A stretch of DNA of 64,000 nucleotides from Pseudobacteroides cellulosolvens ATCC 35603 = DSM 2933 (GTDB lineage Bacteria > Bacillota > Clostridia > Acetivibrionales > DSM-2933), in assembly GCF_001262605.1 (NCBI RefSeq), contig NZ_LGTC01000001.1:5652001-5716000 (forward strand), given 5' to 3'. Numbering within the stretch: the first letter of the stretch is position 1; each line of letters opens with the position of its first letter. A model generated the notes under the pieces. The model was not told the origin of the DNA. It saw nothing but the letters and a program-made list of their open reading frames with translations, and ran no database searches. This document shows, piece after piece, positions 7,760 to 16,504 of the stretch. The translations under genes and the position numbers were made by a program.

Positions 7760-9070
7760 ATGACTTATAATGATAACAATAATAATAATGAACTTTATAA
7801 AAATCCTACATACCATACTGCTGATAATACTTACTTTAATGAGAATATCTCTAAACCTAAATCAAAAAAGCCCGGACTTTTATCACAAATGATTATAGTG
7901 TCCGTAGTATCCTCAATAATTAGCGGTGCGTTAGTAGGATCATATTTTCAACTTATTTCCCCTGCTGTAAATTCAGCAAATAAACAGGAACAAACCAGTA
8001 CTCAAAGTATTCAAAGCTATGATTCTTCATCAAAAGCTAAAATGATACTGGCTGCGGAATCCTCCGATTCTTCTATAACAGATATAGCAGAAAAAGTAAG
8101 TCCCTCAATTGTCGGAATTAGGGTAACAGTTCCTTCAACCAGAAAAAACAACATTTTCGGTAATTACTTTTTCAATGGTCAGGAACAGTCACAAACGCCA
8201 AAAGCCGGTGAAGGTTCAGGTATAATTATTAAAAACGACGGCTATATAATGACTAATGATCATGTAATTGCTGATGCTATTAACAGCAAGACAGGAAAGC
8301 TTATTGATGGTGCAAAGATTGAAGTATACCTGTCAAGTAAAAACGACGTACCTTATACTGCTCAAGTTGTAGGACGTGACTCATTGACAGACCTGGCAGT
8401 AATTAAAATAGATGCAAAAAATCTTCCTGCTGCAAAGCTAGGCAATTCAGATAATATTAAAGTTGGAGAACTTGCAATAGCTATAGGTAACCCTGGTGGT
8501 CTTGAGTATATGGGATCGGTTACTGTAGGTGTAATTAGCGGTATTAACAGAAAAGTTGAAGGTACGGAAACCACAGGATTTAAGCTTATTCAAACTGATG
8601 CAGCAATCAACCCTGGAAACAGCGGCGGTGCATTGGTTAATTCCAGAGGTGAAATAATTGGTATTAACAGTGTCAAAATTGTTGCACAGGGATTTGAAAG
8701 TCTTGGCTTTGCAATACCTGTAAATAAAGCCATGGAAATAGTAAACAGCCTAATTCAATACAAATATGTTAAAGGAAGAATCCAGTTGGGAATTACAGGC
8801 GATATTAATTATACCGAAGAAATAGCTAAACAATATGATATGCCTGCAGGTGTATATGTTTCAGACGTGCAAATGTTCAGCAGTGCATATAAAGCCGGTA
8901 TAAGAAAAGGAGATATAATAACTAAGTTTGATGGCGTTTCGGTTAAATCAGTGAATGATATAAACGACATAAAGTTAAAGCATAAAGTAGGCGATGTTGT
9001 TTCTGTAGAAATCTATCGTGATAACGAAACCCTTACACTTAAAGTTACATTAGCTGAAAGTAAAAATTAG
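7760..9070 (+). CDS. htrA: HtrA/DegP-like membrane-anchored serine protease
   Basis: 436-residue S1C protease with a cytoplasmic Asn-rich N-terminus, one membrane anchor (about 42-64), an extracellular trypsin-like domain (about 95-325) and one PDZ domain (about 335-430). The catalytic triad is visible: His near 168 in MTNDHVIA, Asp near 210 in SLTDLAVIK, and Ser near 287 in NPGNSGGALVN. The PDZ core YKAGIRKGDIITKFDG is intact. HtrA proteins degrade or refold misfolded exported proteins. GGAGAGGAG precedes the ATG. A strong terminator follows, so it is transcribed separately from the adjoining TCS, though the neighbourhood suggests a shared envelope-stress role. Confidence 0.93.
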   Translation: MTYNDNNNNNELYKNPTYHTADNTYFNENISKPKSKKPGLLSQMIIVSVVSSIISGALVGSYFQLISPAVNSANKQEQTSTQSIQSYDSSSKAKMILAAESSDSSITDIAEKVSPSIVGIRVTVPSTRKNNIFGNYFFNGQEQSQTPKAGEGSGIIIKNDGYIMTNDHVIADAINSKTGKLIDGAKIEVYLSSKNDVPYTAQVVGRDSLTDLAVIKIDAKNLPAAKLGNSDNIKVGELAIAIGNPGGLEYMGSVTVGVISGINRKVEGTETTGFKLIQTDAAINPGNSGGALVNSRGEIIGINSVKIVAQGFESLGFAIPVNKAMEIVNSLIQYKYVKGRIQLGITGDINYTEEIAKQYDMPAGVYVSDVQMFSSAYKAGIRKGDIITKFDGVSVKSVNDINDIKLKHKVGDVVSVEIYRDNETLTLKVTLAESKN

Positions 9071-9104
9071 TGAATATTATATATACATCTTAAGAACAAA
9101 TTGT

Positions 9105-9142
9105 AAAATTACCCTGACTTTATTGACGTCAGGGTAATTTTT
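9105..9142 (+). terminator. Rho-independent terminator after htrA
   Basis: A perfect 14-bp stem, AAAATTACCCTGAC/GTCAGGGTAATTTT, with a 9-base loop and a terminal T-run. The A-run on the 5' side would also let it work in the opposite direction. Confidence 0.92.
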
Positions 9143-9250
9143 AATTAATTATAGATTAAATTTCTGTATACAGCAGTTTCATCCCTTACCCATTTATTAT
9201 CTTGATAATATATTTTATAATATCTTTATCAGACCTAAGGAGTTTGTATA

Positions 9251-9946
9251 ATGAATAACAAATTAATTTATGTAGTTGATGACGAACAAAACATACGGGA
9301 TCTCATATGTGCCTACCTAAAAAAAGAATCCTTTGAAACCCGGTCATTTCAGGATGGAGAAAGTGCATTGGAGGCATTTAAATCCGGTGCTTCCGATATG
9401 CTGATTATTGACATAATGATGCCTGGAATGGATGGTTATTCTTTATGCCGAAAGATCAGGGAGACCAGTGATGTCCCTATTATAATGGTTTCAGCAAGAG
9501 ATGAGGAAATTGATCGAATCCTGGGTCTTGAACTTGGCAGCGATGACTACATTTCCAAACCTTTCAGCCCCAGGGAGCTTGTTGCAAGAGTCAAAACTGT
9601 TTTCAGAAGATTTAAACCGGACCAGGCCACTGCCACTGAACAATCACCCAATAAAATAATATGTGCAGACCTTGTAATTTTTCCTGATGAAAGAAAGATT
9701 TTGACAGGACAGTCAGAAATAGAGCTTACAAATAAAGAGTATGAATTGCTTACTTTTATGGTAATGAATAAAAACAAGGCTTTTACACGGGAACAATTGA
9801 TCAGCAGTATATGGGGATACGACTATATAGGAGACAATAGAGCTATAGATGACCTTGTAAAAAAAGTGAGAAAGAAACTTTCTTCTAAAGGATCAAACCT
9901 TGAGATAACCACTGTTTGGGGATATGGGTATAAGATATGCGGATAG
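9251..9946 (+). CDS. OmpR-family response regulator (envelope-stress candidate)
   Basis: 231-residue regulator. The receiver domain (about 5-120) has acidic VVDDEQ, phospho-Asp in MLIIDIMMPGMDG, VSARDEE and YISKPFSPRE. The winged-helix DNA-binding domain (about 135-228) has LTNKEYELLTFM, the recognition region NRAIDDLVKKVRKKL and TVWGYGYKI. Its last ten bases overlap the start of the kinase gene, so the pair is translationally coupled. The gene lies just downstream of htrA and upstream of a secreted coiled-coil protein whose promoter carries three 11-bp-phased repeats (11372-11399), which makes that gene a likely target; this is inference from site architecture. Confidence 0.92.
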   Translation: MNNKLIYVVDDEQNIRDLICAYLKKESFETRSFQDGESALEAFKSGASDMLIIDIMMPGMDGYSLCRKIRETSDVPIIMVSARDEEIDRILGLELGSDDYISKPFSPRELVARVKTVFRRFKPDQATATEQSPNKIICADLVIFPDERKILTGQSEIELTNKEYELLTFMVMNKNKAFTREQLISSIWGYDYIGDNRAIDDLVKKVRKKLSSKGSNLEITTVWGYGYKICG

Positions 9947-11352
9947 ATAAACTTAGGACTAATAGATCAATAACTAAAAAAATCATTTTTTCATATATTT
10001 TGATTATCCTATTTGCTTTATTAATAGTTGGGCTTTTATTCAGCTTTCTTGCCAGGTTTTATACTGAAAGGCAGGCAAAAAACCAGTTAATCAGAGATGC
10101 TACATCAATTTACAATGTCATAGCAACTGAACAGTTTAGCGGCAAAATCCTTTCTGATTCCAAAGTAAGACAGGCTATCCGTCAAAATATTTTACCGGAG
10201 CTTAGGAATCTGGAAAGTAATTTTACTCTTATTTCAAGAGACTATAAAATAATTTATCCAAGAGATGAAGAAGCTGAGATATTTAAAAATCTGGTACTTC
10301 CCAAGATTCAATACAAGCTTAATCCAAAAACTAAAAAGACTATAGTTATGAAACTTAAAATCAACAATACCGAAAACTTTTTAGCCATTCTACCATCCAA
10401 TTCAAATGCTCCCATTGGTCTTCGGGGTTGGTTTGTGCTGTATAGCCCGGTAGGCCCGGTACAAAAGCTTATTCGAAGCCTTTTGTTTGTTCTTGCCGTA
10501 TCTCTTGTAATTACTGCTATAATTGCAGTTCTTGCAGGTGTCCTGGTTGCCGGTGCAATTGCAAAACCCATAATTAAACTCAAAGCAAGGGCAGAGGCTA
10601 TTTCCAAACGGAAATTTGATGGAGTTGTTGAAATACACACCAGAGATGAGCTGGAAGACTTGGCTGTTGCAATAGAAAAAATGGCTGTTGAACTTAAGGA
10701 ATATGATTTGACACAAAAAAGGTTTTTCCAGAATGCATCCCATGAACTAAAAACCCCCCTTATGTCAATACAGGGCTATGCTGAGGGAATAAAGGACGGT
10801 GTATTTGAAAATAATGAGGAGGCACTGGAAGTAATAGCACAGGAAAGCAGCCGGCTTAAAGGAGTGGTTGAAGAACTTATATTTCTTTCAAAACTTGAAT
10901 CTCAAGATGGATTATATGTATTTTCAGAGACTCCCATAAATAAAGTTATTGAAAAAAGCATTGAAAAACTAACTGGAATTGCTATTAAAGAAAATATAAA
11001 AATCAGTCTAACCTCCTGCGATAATGTTTATCTAAATATAGATAGCGATAAAATAATCCAAGCCTTAATCAATGTTATCGGTAACTGCTTAAGATATGCC
11101 AAAAGTGAAATAAAAATAATTTGCCAAAATCGTCCTGATTGGCTTGAAATTAAGATCAATGATGATGGGAATGGATTTGATGAAAGCGAAATATCCAAAT
11201 TATTCGAAAGGTTTTACAAGGGAAAGAAAGGCAAGTCCGGTCTTGGCCTTGCTATAACCAGGATTATTTTAGAAAAACATGGAGGATCAATAAATGCTTC
11301 AAATGCTTCCAACGGTGGGGCAGAATTTACAATAAAGCTTCCTAGGGAATAA
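9937..11352 (+). CDS. Membrane sensor histidine kinase (envelope-stress candidate)
   Basis: 471-residue kinase. TM1 is at about 16-38, an extracytoplasmic sensor at about 39-170, TM2 at about 172-200 (SLVITAIIAVLAGVLVAGAI), then HAMP. HisKA follows with phospho-His in FFQNASHELKTPLMSIQGY, then HATPase with INDDGNGF, LFERFYKG and KSGLGLAITR. It starts at ATG 9937 inside the regulator stop region. The partner is the preceding response regulator. The sensor region has no recognised fold. The context of htrA upstream and a secreted coiled-coil protein downstream parallels envelope-stress TCS loci such as Cpx and CssRS, but similarity to those kinases was not tested. Confidence 0.92.
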   Translation: MRIDKLRTNRSITKKIIFSYILIILFALLIVGLLFSFLARFYTERQAKNQLIRDATSIYNVIATEQFSGKILSDSKVRQAIRQNILPELRNLESNFTLISRDYKIIYPRDEEAEIFKNLVLPKIQYKLNPKTKKTIVMKLKINNTENFLAILPSNSNAPIGLRGWFVLYSPVGPVQKLIRSLLFVLAVSLVITAIIAVLAGVLVAGAIAKPIIKLKARAEAISKRKFDGVVEIHTRDELEDLAVAIEKMAVELKEYDLTQKRFFQNASHELKTPLMSIQGYAEGIKDGVFENNEEALEVIAQESSRLKGVVEELIFLSKLESQDGLYVFSETPINKVIEKSIEKLTGIAIKENIKISLTSCDNVYLNIDSDKIIQALINVIGNCLRYAKSEIKIICQNRPDWLEIKINDDGNGFDESEISKLFERFYKGKKGKSGLGLAITRIILEKHGGSINASNASNGGAEFTIKLPRE

Positions 11353-11371
11353 CCGAAATTTCTTTTAAATT

Positions 11372-11444
11372 TACACAAAATCTCCACAATTAATACATCA
11401 TTAGTATAAAATTGGCTCCTATAATGAAAATATCGGTTAACCGA
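11372..11444 (+). promoter_or_regulatory. Regulated promoter of the secreted coiled-coil gene
   Basis: Three repeats, TACACA (11372), TCCACA (11383) and TACATC (11394), are spaced exactly 11 bp apart, as in OmpR/PhoB-family boxes. TATAAT at 11420-11425 lies one promoter length downstream with no clear -35. A 12-bp palindrome, TCGGTTAACCGA (11433-11444), covers the expected transcription start. Confidence 0.6.
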
Positions 11445-11467
11445 AAAAAATAAAAGGAGACGATTTC

Positions 11468-12073
11468 ATGAAGAAATTTATTGGTTTTTTGGCAACAATG
11501 TCTATGACAGTAGCCTTGTCGGCAGTATTATCTGTAACATCCTTTGCGACAGACACACAACAGGTAATGGATACTAACTTTGCAAAGGATGTTACATTAG
11601 ATTCAGCAATGGCCGCAACAGCGGTTGTTGAGGACAGCATATCAAAAGTTGATTTAAAAAGTTTTAAAAACAAATTTTCAGCAAAACTTACAGAGCTCAA
11701 TCAATTAAGAGGAGAATGCAAAGACCTGTGGTCACAAATAAAAACCTCAAACCAAGATATAAAAAACCAGTGGAAAGATTTTAAAGCTTCTTTATCAACC
11801 AAGGATAAGGAAGAGAAAAAGACGGTTCTCGATGATCTAAAAGCAAAAATCGAACCGGTTAGAGCTAAGGCTAAAACCATACATTCAGAAATTAAAACTC
11901 TTCGTGAACAAAAAGCTGCTGAGTGGGTTAATTTCAGAGCAGCATTAAAATCAATGGATGAGGCCAAGGCATCAACTGCACTGAATAATATAATCAGCCT
12001 TAAAAAACAGGTTATTGAAAAGCAAAAGTCACTTCTTGGTTTAAAGCAGGAAATAACCAACATAATAGACTAA
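11468..12073 (+). CDS. Secreted coiled-coil protein (Spy/CpxP-like by context)
   Basis: 201-residue exported protein. The signal peptide covers residues 1-28, ending TSFATD. The mature part is almost wholly helical and charged with heptad-like spacing (FKNKFSAKLTELNQLRGECKDLWSQ, then EPVRAKAKTIHSEIKTLREQ and LKKQVIEKQKSLLGLKQEI). One Cys (RGEC) is present. AAGGAGA precedes ATG. I do not see the LTXXQ motif of true CpxP/Spy chaperones, so the comparison rests on size, helical content, export and location directly after an envelope-type TCS. Its promoter has a three-repeat regulator box. It may be a periplasmic-space chaperone or feedback inhibitor of the kinase. Confidence 0.75.
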   Translation: MKKFIGFLATMSMTVALSAVLSVTSFATDTQQVMDTNFAKDVTLDSAMAATAVVEDSISKVDLKSFKNKFSAKLTELNQLRGECKDLWSQIKTSNQDIKNQWKDFKASLSTKDKEEKKTVLDDLKAKIEPVRAKAKTIHSEIKTLREQKAAEWVNFRAALKSMDEAKASTALNNIISLKKQVIEKQKSLLGLKQEITNIID

Positions 12074-12105
12074 GTTTATTCCAAACCTTTAAAAATGGGT
12101 TTTCT

Positions 12106-12139
12106 GGTACCGAACTGTAAAATTTTATGGTTCGGTACC
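12106..12139. repeat. Perfect 10-bp inverted repeat 3' of the coiled-coil gene
   Basis: GGTACCGAAC and GTTCGGTACC enclose a 14-base loop that itself contains the palindrome TAAAATTTTA. It begins 32 bp after the stop codon and has no T-run downstream. It probably acts as an RNA 3' stabiliser or weak terminator. Confidence 0.55.
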
Positions 12140-12293
12140 ATGTATATTAACACCCCTAGAACCAATAAAGTACCTGTTCACCAGTTAATATAATTTACCA
12201 CTTTGAACATTCCGTGTATTTATATATAATATCTTTATGAACTATATGAAAAGTTGTCATAAGTATTATTATTGATGTCAAAGGGGTAACCGT

Positions 12294-13058
12294 ATGAACC
12301 ACATTAAGCTTCCAAACCTTCCAGAAGGAAAAGTAAAAGGTATCCTGATTGATGGAAGGATAAGCAAAAAAATCACAGATAGCCTTATGAAAATGGAAAT
12401 AACGCCTTTAAAGACAGAATGTCTTTCAGAAATGTATGAGGCTGTATCATGCCACACTGATATAATGCTTCATCATATAGGCGGTAACAGGATTGTACAC
12501 GCACCAGGTATTAACAGCAATCTTCTAGATAGGTTAACAAGCCTTGGTTTCCAGATGATAAAGGGCGAAACCGTTCTATCCACTAAGTACCCTGCAAATA
12601 TCGCATATAATGCAGCAAGGGTAGGCAATTATATAATTCATAATCTCAAATATACCGATAAAATTCTAAAGAAGGAACTGGAAAATGAGGGTGTGGAGTT
12701 CATAGATGTTAAGCAGGGATATTCCAAGTGTTCTGTATGTGTGGTTGACAAAAATGCAATAATAACTTCCGATAAGGGCATTGGAGAAGCTGCCTCGAAA
12801 AAAGGAATTGATGTTTTACTTATTGAGCCTGATGAGAATATTGTTTTGCCAGGCCTCAACATGGGATTCATTGGAGGATGTACCGGTAAAATAGCTAGGG
12901 ACAAGATGGTTGTTTCAGGAGATCTCACCAAGCTTAAATCCTTTGTGGATATTGTAAAGTTTGCCAATAGCCATGGCGTAAAAGTGGTAAGTCTTTCAGA
13001 TGAAAAGCCCATTGATGTAGGTTCCATAATTCCTGTGTTGGAAAGTTCTGTTATGTAA
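12294..13058 (+). CDS. DUF6873 family GME-fold protein
   Basis: 254-residue cytoplasmic protein that I recognise as the clostridial DUF6873 family, predicted to share the guanidine-modifying-enzyme (GME) fold. Supporting segments are CHTDIMLHHIGGNRIVHAPG (about 53-73), the central NAARVGNYIIHNLKYTD, the GYSKCSVCVVD segment (about 140-150) and PGLNMGFIGGCTGKIARDKMVVSGDL (about 187-213). The central-region Asp/His and the Cys in GGCTG could correspond to GME-type catalytic positions, but no activity is established. AAAGGGG lies eight bases before ATG. It stands alone and is followed by a family B hairpin, which may serve as its 3' end. Confidence 0.75.
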   Translation: MNHIKLPNLPEGKVKGILIDGRISKKITDSLMKMEITPLKTECLSEMYEAVSCHTDIMLHHIGGNRIVHAPGINSNLLDRLTSLGFQMIKGETVLSTKYPANIAYNAARVGNYIIHNLKYTDKILKKELENEGVEFIDVKQGYSKCSVCVVDKNAIITSDKGIGEAASKKGIDVLLIEPDENIVLPGLNMGFIGGCTGKIARDKMVVSGDLTKLKSFVDIVKFANSHGVKVVSLSDEKPIDVGSIIPVLESSVM

Positions 13059-13078
13059 AAACATTCTTGATTGTTTTC

Positions 13079-13158
13079 GTGAGAAATTGTGGTCTCTGTA
13101 GTGCATTTTGTGACTATATTTCAATCATGCCTTAAAAAGAGACCATAATTTCCTTCAC
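13079..13158. repeat. Family B palindromic repeat, copy 2 (expanded loop)
   Basis: Arms GTGAGAAATTGTGGTCTC and GAGACCATAATTTCCTTCAC pair almost completely across a 42-base loop. The left flank CTTGATTGTT and the arm cores match the copy at 45282-45344. The loop includes ATTTCAATCATGCCTTA (13118-13134), which resembles the outer end of family A, so one repeat may have inserted into the other. Confidence 0.65.
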
Positions 13159-13303
13159 TTAATGAAAATAGTACTACTCATTGCTATAAATATGTCATCT
13201 CCCATATTTACAAATCTCAAATCCCATTTATTTCCTCACCACATTTCAAAATATCTTTCACTACCATATCATTTTATTGATAACAAATAGATGAAAATTT
13301 AAT

Positions 13304-13381
13304 TTTACATTCTAAGAAAATATGCGTATAATGGAAATGGCCATAAATGTAATATTATGGTGAATAGCTTGTTAATGCTAT
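13304..13381 (+). promoter_or_regulatory. Promoter and leader hairpins of the GGDEF/HD-GYP gene
   Basis: TTTACA (13304-13309), a 17-bp spacer and TATAAT (13327-13332) with an upstream TG form a good promoter. The 5' leader contains two adjacent hairpins, CCATAA/TTATGG (13341-13360) and ATAGC/GCTAT (13364-13381). No known c-di-GMP riboswitch core is visible. The remainder of the 341-bp gap before this promoter holds only the family B repeat. Confidence 0.6.
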
Positions 13382-13399
13382 AGTTTCCAGGGGGAAGAA

Positions 13400-14998
13400 A
13401 TGACGCAAATTTCCAATAATATATTAACCAGACTATCTAGTTTTTATAAAAAATATATGAGTGAAATTATTTATATATCAATACTTGTTGTAACCTCTAT
13501 TTTAACATTACTTGAAGTTAAAAAGATTTCTCTTGTTTTCCTTCAAATTTTATTTATTGCCATCATGATATTCGCTAAAATTATTACTAAAAAAAAGAGT
13601 TCAAGAAGAATCCTAAGCCTTTTTGCTTTTTCATTATATGCATGTATTGCTCATATGTATGGACTGGATTATTCCTTCGACTTATCAATAAACAAATGGA
13701 GCTTTCTAACTGCTGCATTTATAATACTTGATGAGGGGTATCTTATTTCCATCCTGGTAGGATTTTATCCTGCAGCAAGATTATTAATGATGCTTTTCCA
13801 CCCAAACCCAAGCATTATTAATGTGGGCAAAATTATTGGAGTAGCGAATGGGCAAATTTCTTTCACAATTACAGCCGTAATAACTTACCACTTATTTCGC
13901 AAGCTCCTTGGCCAGCGTAATCTATATCTTAACTTAAGCAATACCGATCCCTTGACAGGCCTTGCCAACCTTTCCCATACTATTGATAGTGCAAAGAAAA
14001 TGCTGCGTGAAGGTAACATTTCCCTTCTATTAACTGATATGGACAGATTCAAGCAAATAAACGACACTTACGGGCATATGGCCGGTAATAAAGTATTGAT
14101 AGATGTTTCACAGTTTATTTTAAAAGAAACTGAAGGTTTAGATAGAATTGTGGGAAGGCTTGGAGGAGATGAGTTTATTATTGTTGTAAAAAATGATGGT
14201 AGTAAAAAGATTCTGGATCTTGGAGAAAAGCTTATGAATTCTCTAAAAAATAAATACTTTTCAATTGATCCTGATATTGATCCAATTACTCTTTCTTTTT
14301 CTGTTGGGCAGGCAAATTCTACAGATGCAGATATAGATATAGAAAAACTTATGCACAAAGCAGATGTTAATATGTTTTATAATAAATACAAGAATCACAG
14401 GTCAAATATGTTAGTTGATAAACATAAGCCCTCACTTTCAAAGGAGGGTTCCGAGCTTTTAAATGTGCTGGCGGAGAAGGATATGTATACATATATACAT
14501 AGTGCATATACTGCTCAATACGCTGCTGCCCTGGGCAAGGAATTAGGTTTTTCCAATGACAAGGTTGAAATATTATTCACAGCAGGATGGCTTCACGACG
14601 TAGGTAAAGTGTTAATTTCCAATGACATTATAAGAAAAAGCAGTTCTCTGACGGATGATGAATATGGCTTAATTAAAAAGCATGTGAGTTATGGTATCAA
14701 TATTTTGCATGATTTAAGTCTGCCTGAAGAAGTTATGACATGTATCAAATATCACCATGAACATTGGGATGGATCAGGGTATCCAAAAAAATTGAGCCAA
14801 AAAAATATCCCTCCAGAAGCAAGGGTACTTCAAATTGCTGATTCATATTCGGCTATGATTATAAAAAGGGTTTATAGAAACGTTCTAACACCTGAAGAAG
14901 CCCTGGAGGAAATCAAGAAAAATAGCGGAAAGCAATTTGATCCGGAGTATGTTAATGCTTTTGAAAGTCTTGTACGTGGCATAAGCAAAGCTGTATAG
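13400..14998 (+). CDS. Membrane GGDEF and HD-GYP domain protein (c-di-GMP turnover)
   Basis: 532-residue membrane protein. Residues 1-175 hold about six hydrophobic segments. A GGDEF domain (about 185-335) follows with an intact active-site motif in GRLGGDEF and metal-binding LLTDMDRFKQIND. The C-terminal HD-GYP domain (about 345-525) has HDVGK, KKHVSYG, YHHEHWDGSGYP and IADSYSAM. The family synthesises c-di-GMP through GGDEF and hydrolyses it through HD-GYP. Both sites look complete, so the protein could switch between activities or use one domain as a regulator. GGGGGAAG precedes ATG. Its gene is monocistronic and convergent with the following truncated frame. Confidence 0.92.
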   Translation: MTQISNNILTRLSSFYKKYMSEIIYISILVVTSILTLLEVKKISLVFLQILFIAIMIFAKIITKKKSSRRILSLFAFSLYACIAHMYGLDYSFDLSINKWSFLTAAFIILDEGYLISILVGFYPAARLLMMLFHPNPSIINVGKIIGVANGQISFTITAVITYHLFRKLLGQRNLYLNLSNTDPLTGLANLSHTIDSAKKMLREGNISLLLTDMDRFKQINDTYGHMAGNKVLIDVSQFILKETEGLDRIVGRLGGDEFIIVVKNDGSKKILDLGEKLMNSLKNKYFSIDPDIDPITLSFSVGQANSTDADIDIEKLMHKADVNMFYNKYKNHRSNMLVDKHKPSLSKEGSELLNVLAEKDMYTYIHSAYTAQYAAALGKELGFSNDKVEILFTAGWLHDVGKVLISNDIIRKSSSLTDDEYGLIKKHVSYGINILHDLSLPEEVMTCIKYHHEHWDGSGYPKKLSQKNIPPEARVLQIADSYSAMIIKRVYRNVLTPEEALEEIKKNSGKQFDPEYVNAFESLVRGISKAV

Positions 14999-15010
14999 AT
15001 CCGGCATAGT

Positions 15011-15511
15011 CTACACAACTTCTACAGCAGGCACCTCAAGTAGTTTTGCCAATCTGCCTTCATACCTAAATACCATATCTTCTTCCTGTACGTCTTCCCC
15101 TGCGAAAGCCCTTAATACAAAAGGCATCAATAATGCATCAATGCACTTGAAGTCATATCCGACTTTATTTACAAAACGCCTAATATATCCATCTGAATTC
15201 GGTATAACTCTTAACAAAAATACCTCCTGCCTTAAGTTGATGCCTTCTTTTTCTTTAGCATCCAATACAGCCTGCACTTTTTCCGAAGCCAATTTTCTTT
15301 CTTCTTCCGACACCATACAAGAGAGATCCAATACAATCTCATCATTTGAGAAAAAGACTACAGATTCTTTAGGTACAAACTTAAGAAGCTCAGTCAACAC
15401 TCCATCCATAAGAAACTTCTCATATGTCACCTGCCTCTTGGGATTAAGATTGCCAAATACCACCTGTCGAATATACTTGCTGGATTTAAAGTATTCATAT
15501 TCAGTAAACAT
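15011..15511 (-). CDS. Unrecognised protein, probable 5'-truncated C-terminal fragment
   Basis: 166-residue frame from ATG 15511 with no signal peptide and no assignable family. The frame stays open upstream to 15610 with protein-like sequence (for example KEAALKHYDPAIVGCKSTY), but contains no ATG, GTG or TTG there, and the ATG at 15511 has no Shine-Dalgarno. The open stretch starts inside the 3' end of the DUF1287 gene. The simplest reading is that the 5' end of a longer gene was lost at this junction and the remaining C-terminal part is no longer properly translated. The sequence is soluble, alpha/beta in character and not compositionally odd. Confidence 0.5.
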   Translation of the reverse strand: MFTEYEYFKSSKYIRQVVFGNLNPKRQVTYEKFLMDGVLTELLKFVPKESVVFFSNDEIVLDLSCMVSEEERKLASEKVQAVLDAKEKEGINLRQEVFLLRVIPNSDGYIRRFVNKVGYDFKCIDALLMPFVLRAFAGEDVQEEDMVFRYEGRLAKLLEVPAVEVV

Positions 15512-15581
15512 TCCAATGAATTCATTATATGTAGATTTACAGCCTACAATAGCAGGATCATAATGTTTAAGTGCTGCTTCC

Positions 15582-16373
15582 TTACTGCTTCGGAAACCTG
15601 AAATGCCCTGTTATTCCTGGCATCATGGTTACCAACGTATCAATTTCCATTGTATATGGTCCGCCATTATGTATTAAATAAGGTATTCCGTCAGGCCTTC
15701 TTTTATTTGACACAATGGCTATATGATTGGGATTTTTAAATGTTACAATATCGCCGCCCTGCCATTCTCTAAGGTTATCTATATCATAGGGCTTCAGTTT
15801 TGTAGTAAGATTTTTTGAATACTTCTTGAAAAAAACAAAGAGATTGCTTACCCGTCTAAAGTCTATATTTGGATCAGACTTTCTCTTACTACTAAAATAG
15901 TCCCTCCTATGGGCTTTTATATCTTTATCAATCATTTGCTTCAGATTATATCCTGCGTTTTTCAAAGCCCTCCATATTACATCGGTACAAACCCCTTCAT
16001 TATAAGGCGGATACCCCCCAACATAATATTTGCTCCTATAAACAGGCTTATTTTTTGCATCCTTTTTAGCACCTTGAATAATATCATCCAGATCATTTAT
16101 TCCATCTCTATCCTTATCACTTTTGCACAGTATCTTGGGAATTTTAATTGGTATCGATGTATTGGCAATTAAATGAACAGCAATAATTGACGAAGTATTT
16201 GGTGGAACAGCAATTGATGAAAAAGCAATATTTAAAGTATTATCTGCAGCCAATAATGTTTTGCTGCTATTAAATTCAACTTGATTTGCACTGATCATCT
16301 CACGGGAAATACTATTTATATTAACTAAGAGAAAAATAAAGATTATTAACAAGGTAAAGATGGCTTTATTCAT
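15582..16373 (-). CDS. Secreted DUF1287 protein (cysteine-peptidase-like fold), copy 1
   Basis: 263-residue exported protein starting MNKAIFTLLIIFIFLLV at ATG 16373, with GAGGTG seven bases upstream; the longer in-frame start has no site. A signal peptide is followed by an acidic Ca-binding-like stretch DKDRDGINDLDD and then the DUF1287 domain (about 100-263). GVCTDVIWRAL supplies the likely catalytic Cys, and HIAIVSNKR and YLIHNGGPY the likely His and Asn region. By fold this resembles NlpC/P60-like amidases, so a cell-wall or peptide substrate is plausible but unproven. It is highly similar to the gene at 21621-22376, in opposite orientation. This copy has a cleavable signal rather than a lipobox. 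Confidence 0.82.
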   Translation of the reverse strand: MNKAIFTLLIIFIFLLVNINSISREMISANQVEFNSSKTLLAADNTLNIAFSSIAVPPNTSSIIAVHLIANTSIPIKIPKILCKSDKDRDGINDLDDIIQGAKKDAKNKPVYRSKYYVGGYPPYNEGVCTDVIWRALKNAGYNLKQMIDKDIKAHRRDYFSSKRKSDPNIDFRRVSNLFVFFKKYSKNLTTKLKPYDIDNLREWQGGDIVTFKNPNHIAIVSNKRRPDGIPYLIHNGGPYTMEIDTLVTMMPGITGHFRFPKQ

Positions 16374-16504
16374 TATTAACACCTCGCTATTCCATTCAAG
16401 CATTTATTTATATCAACATAATATTTATTTTTACTGATGACAATTCATGCTTTGAATTATATAATTATAATAACAATAATTTACATTGCAGGGAGGGTTA
16501 TTCT

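Noticed and set aside
13333..13399. c-di-GMP riboswitch before the GGDEF/HD-GYP gene
   Set aside because: The conserved GEMM core and tetraloop-receptor features are not seen, only two simple hairpins.
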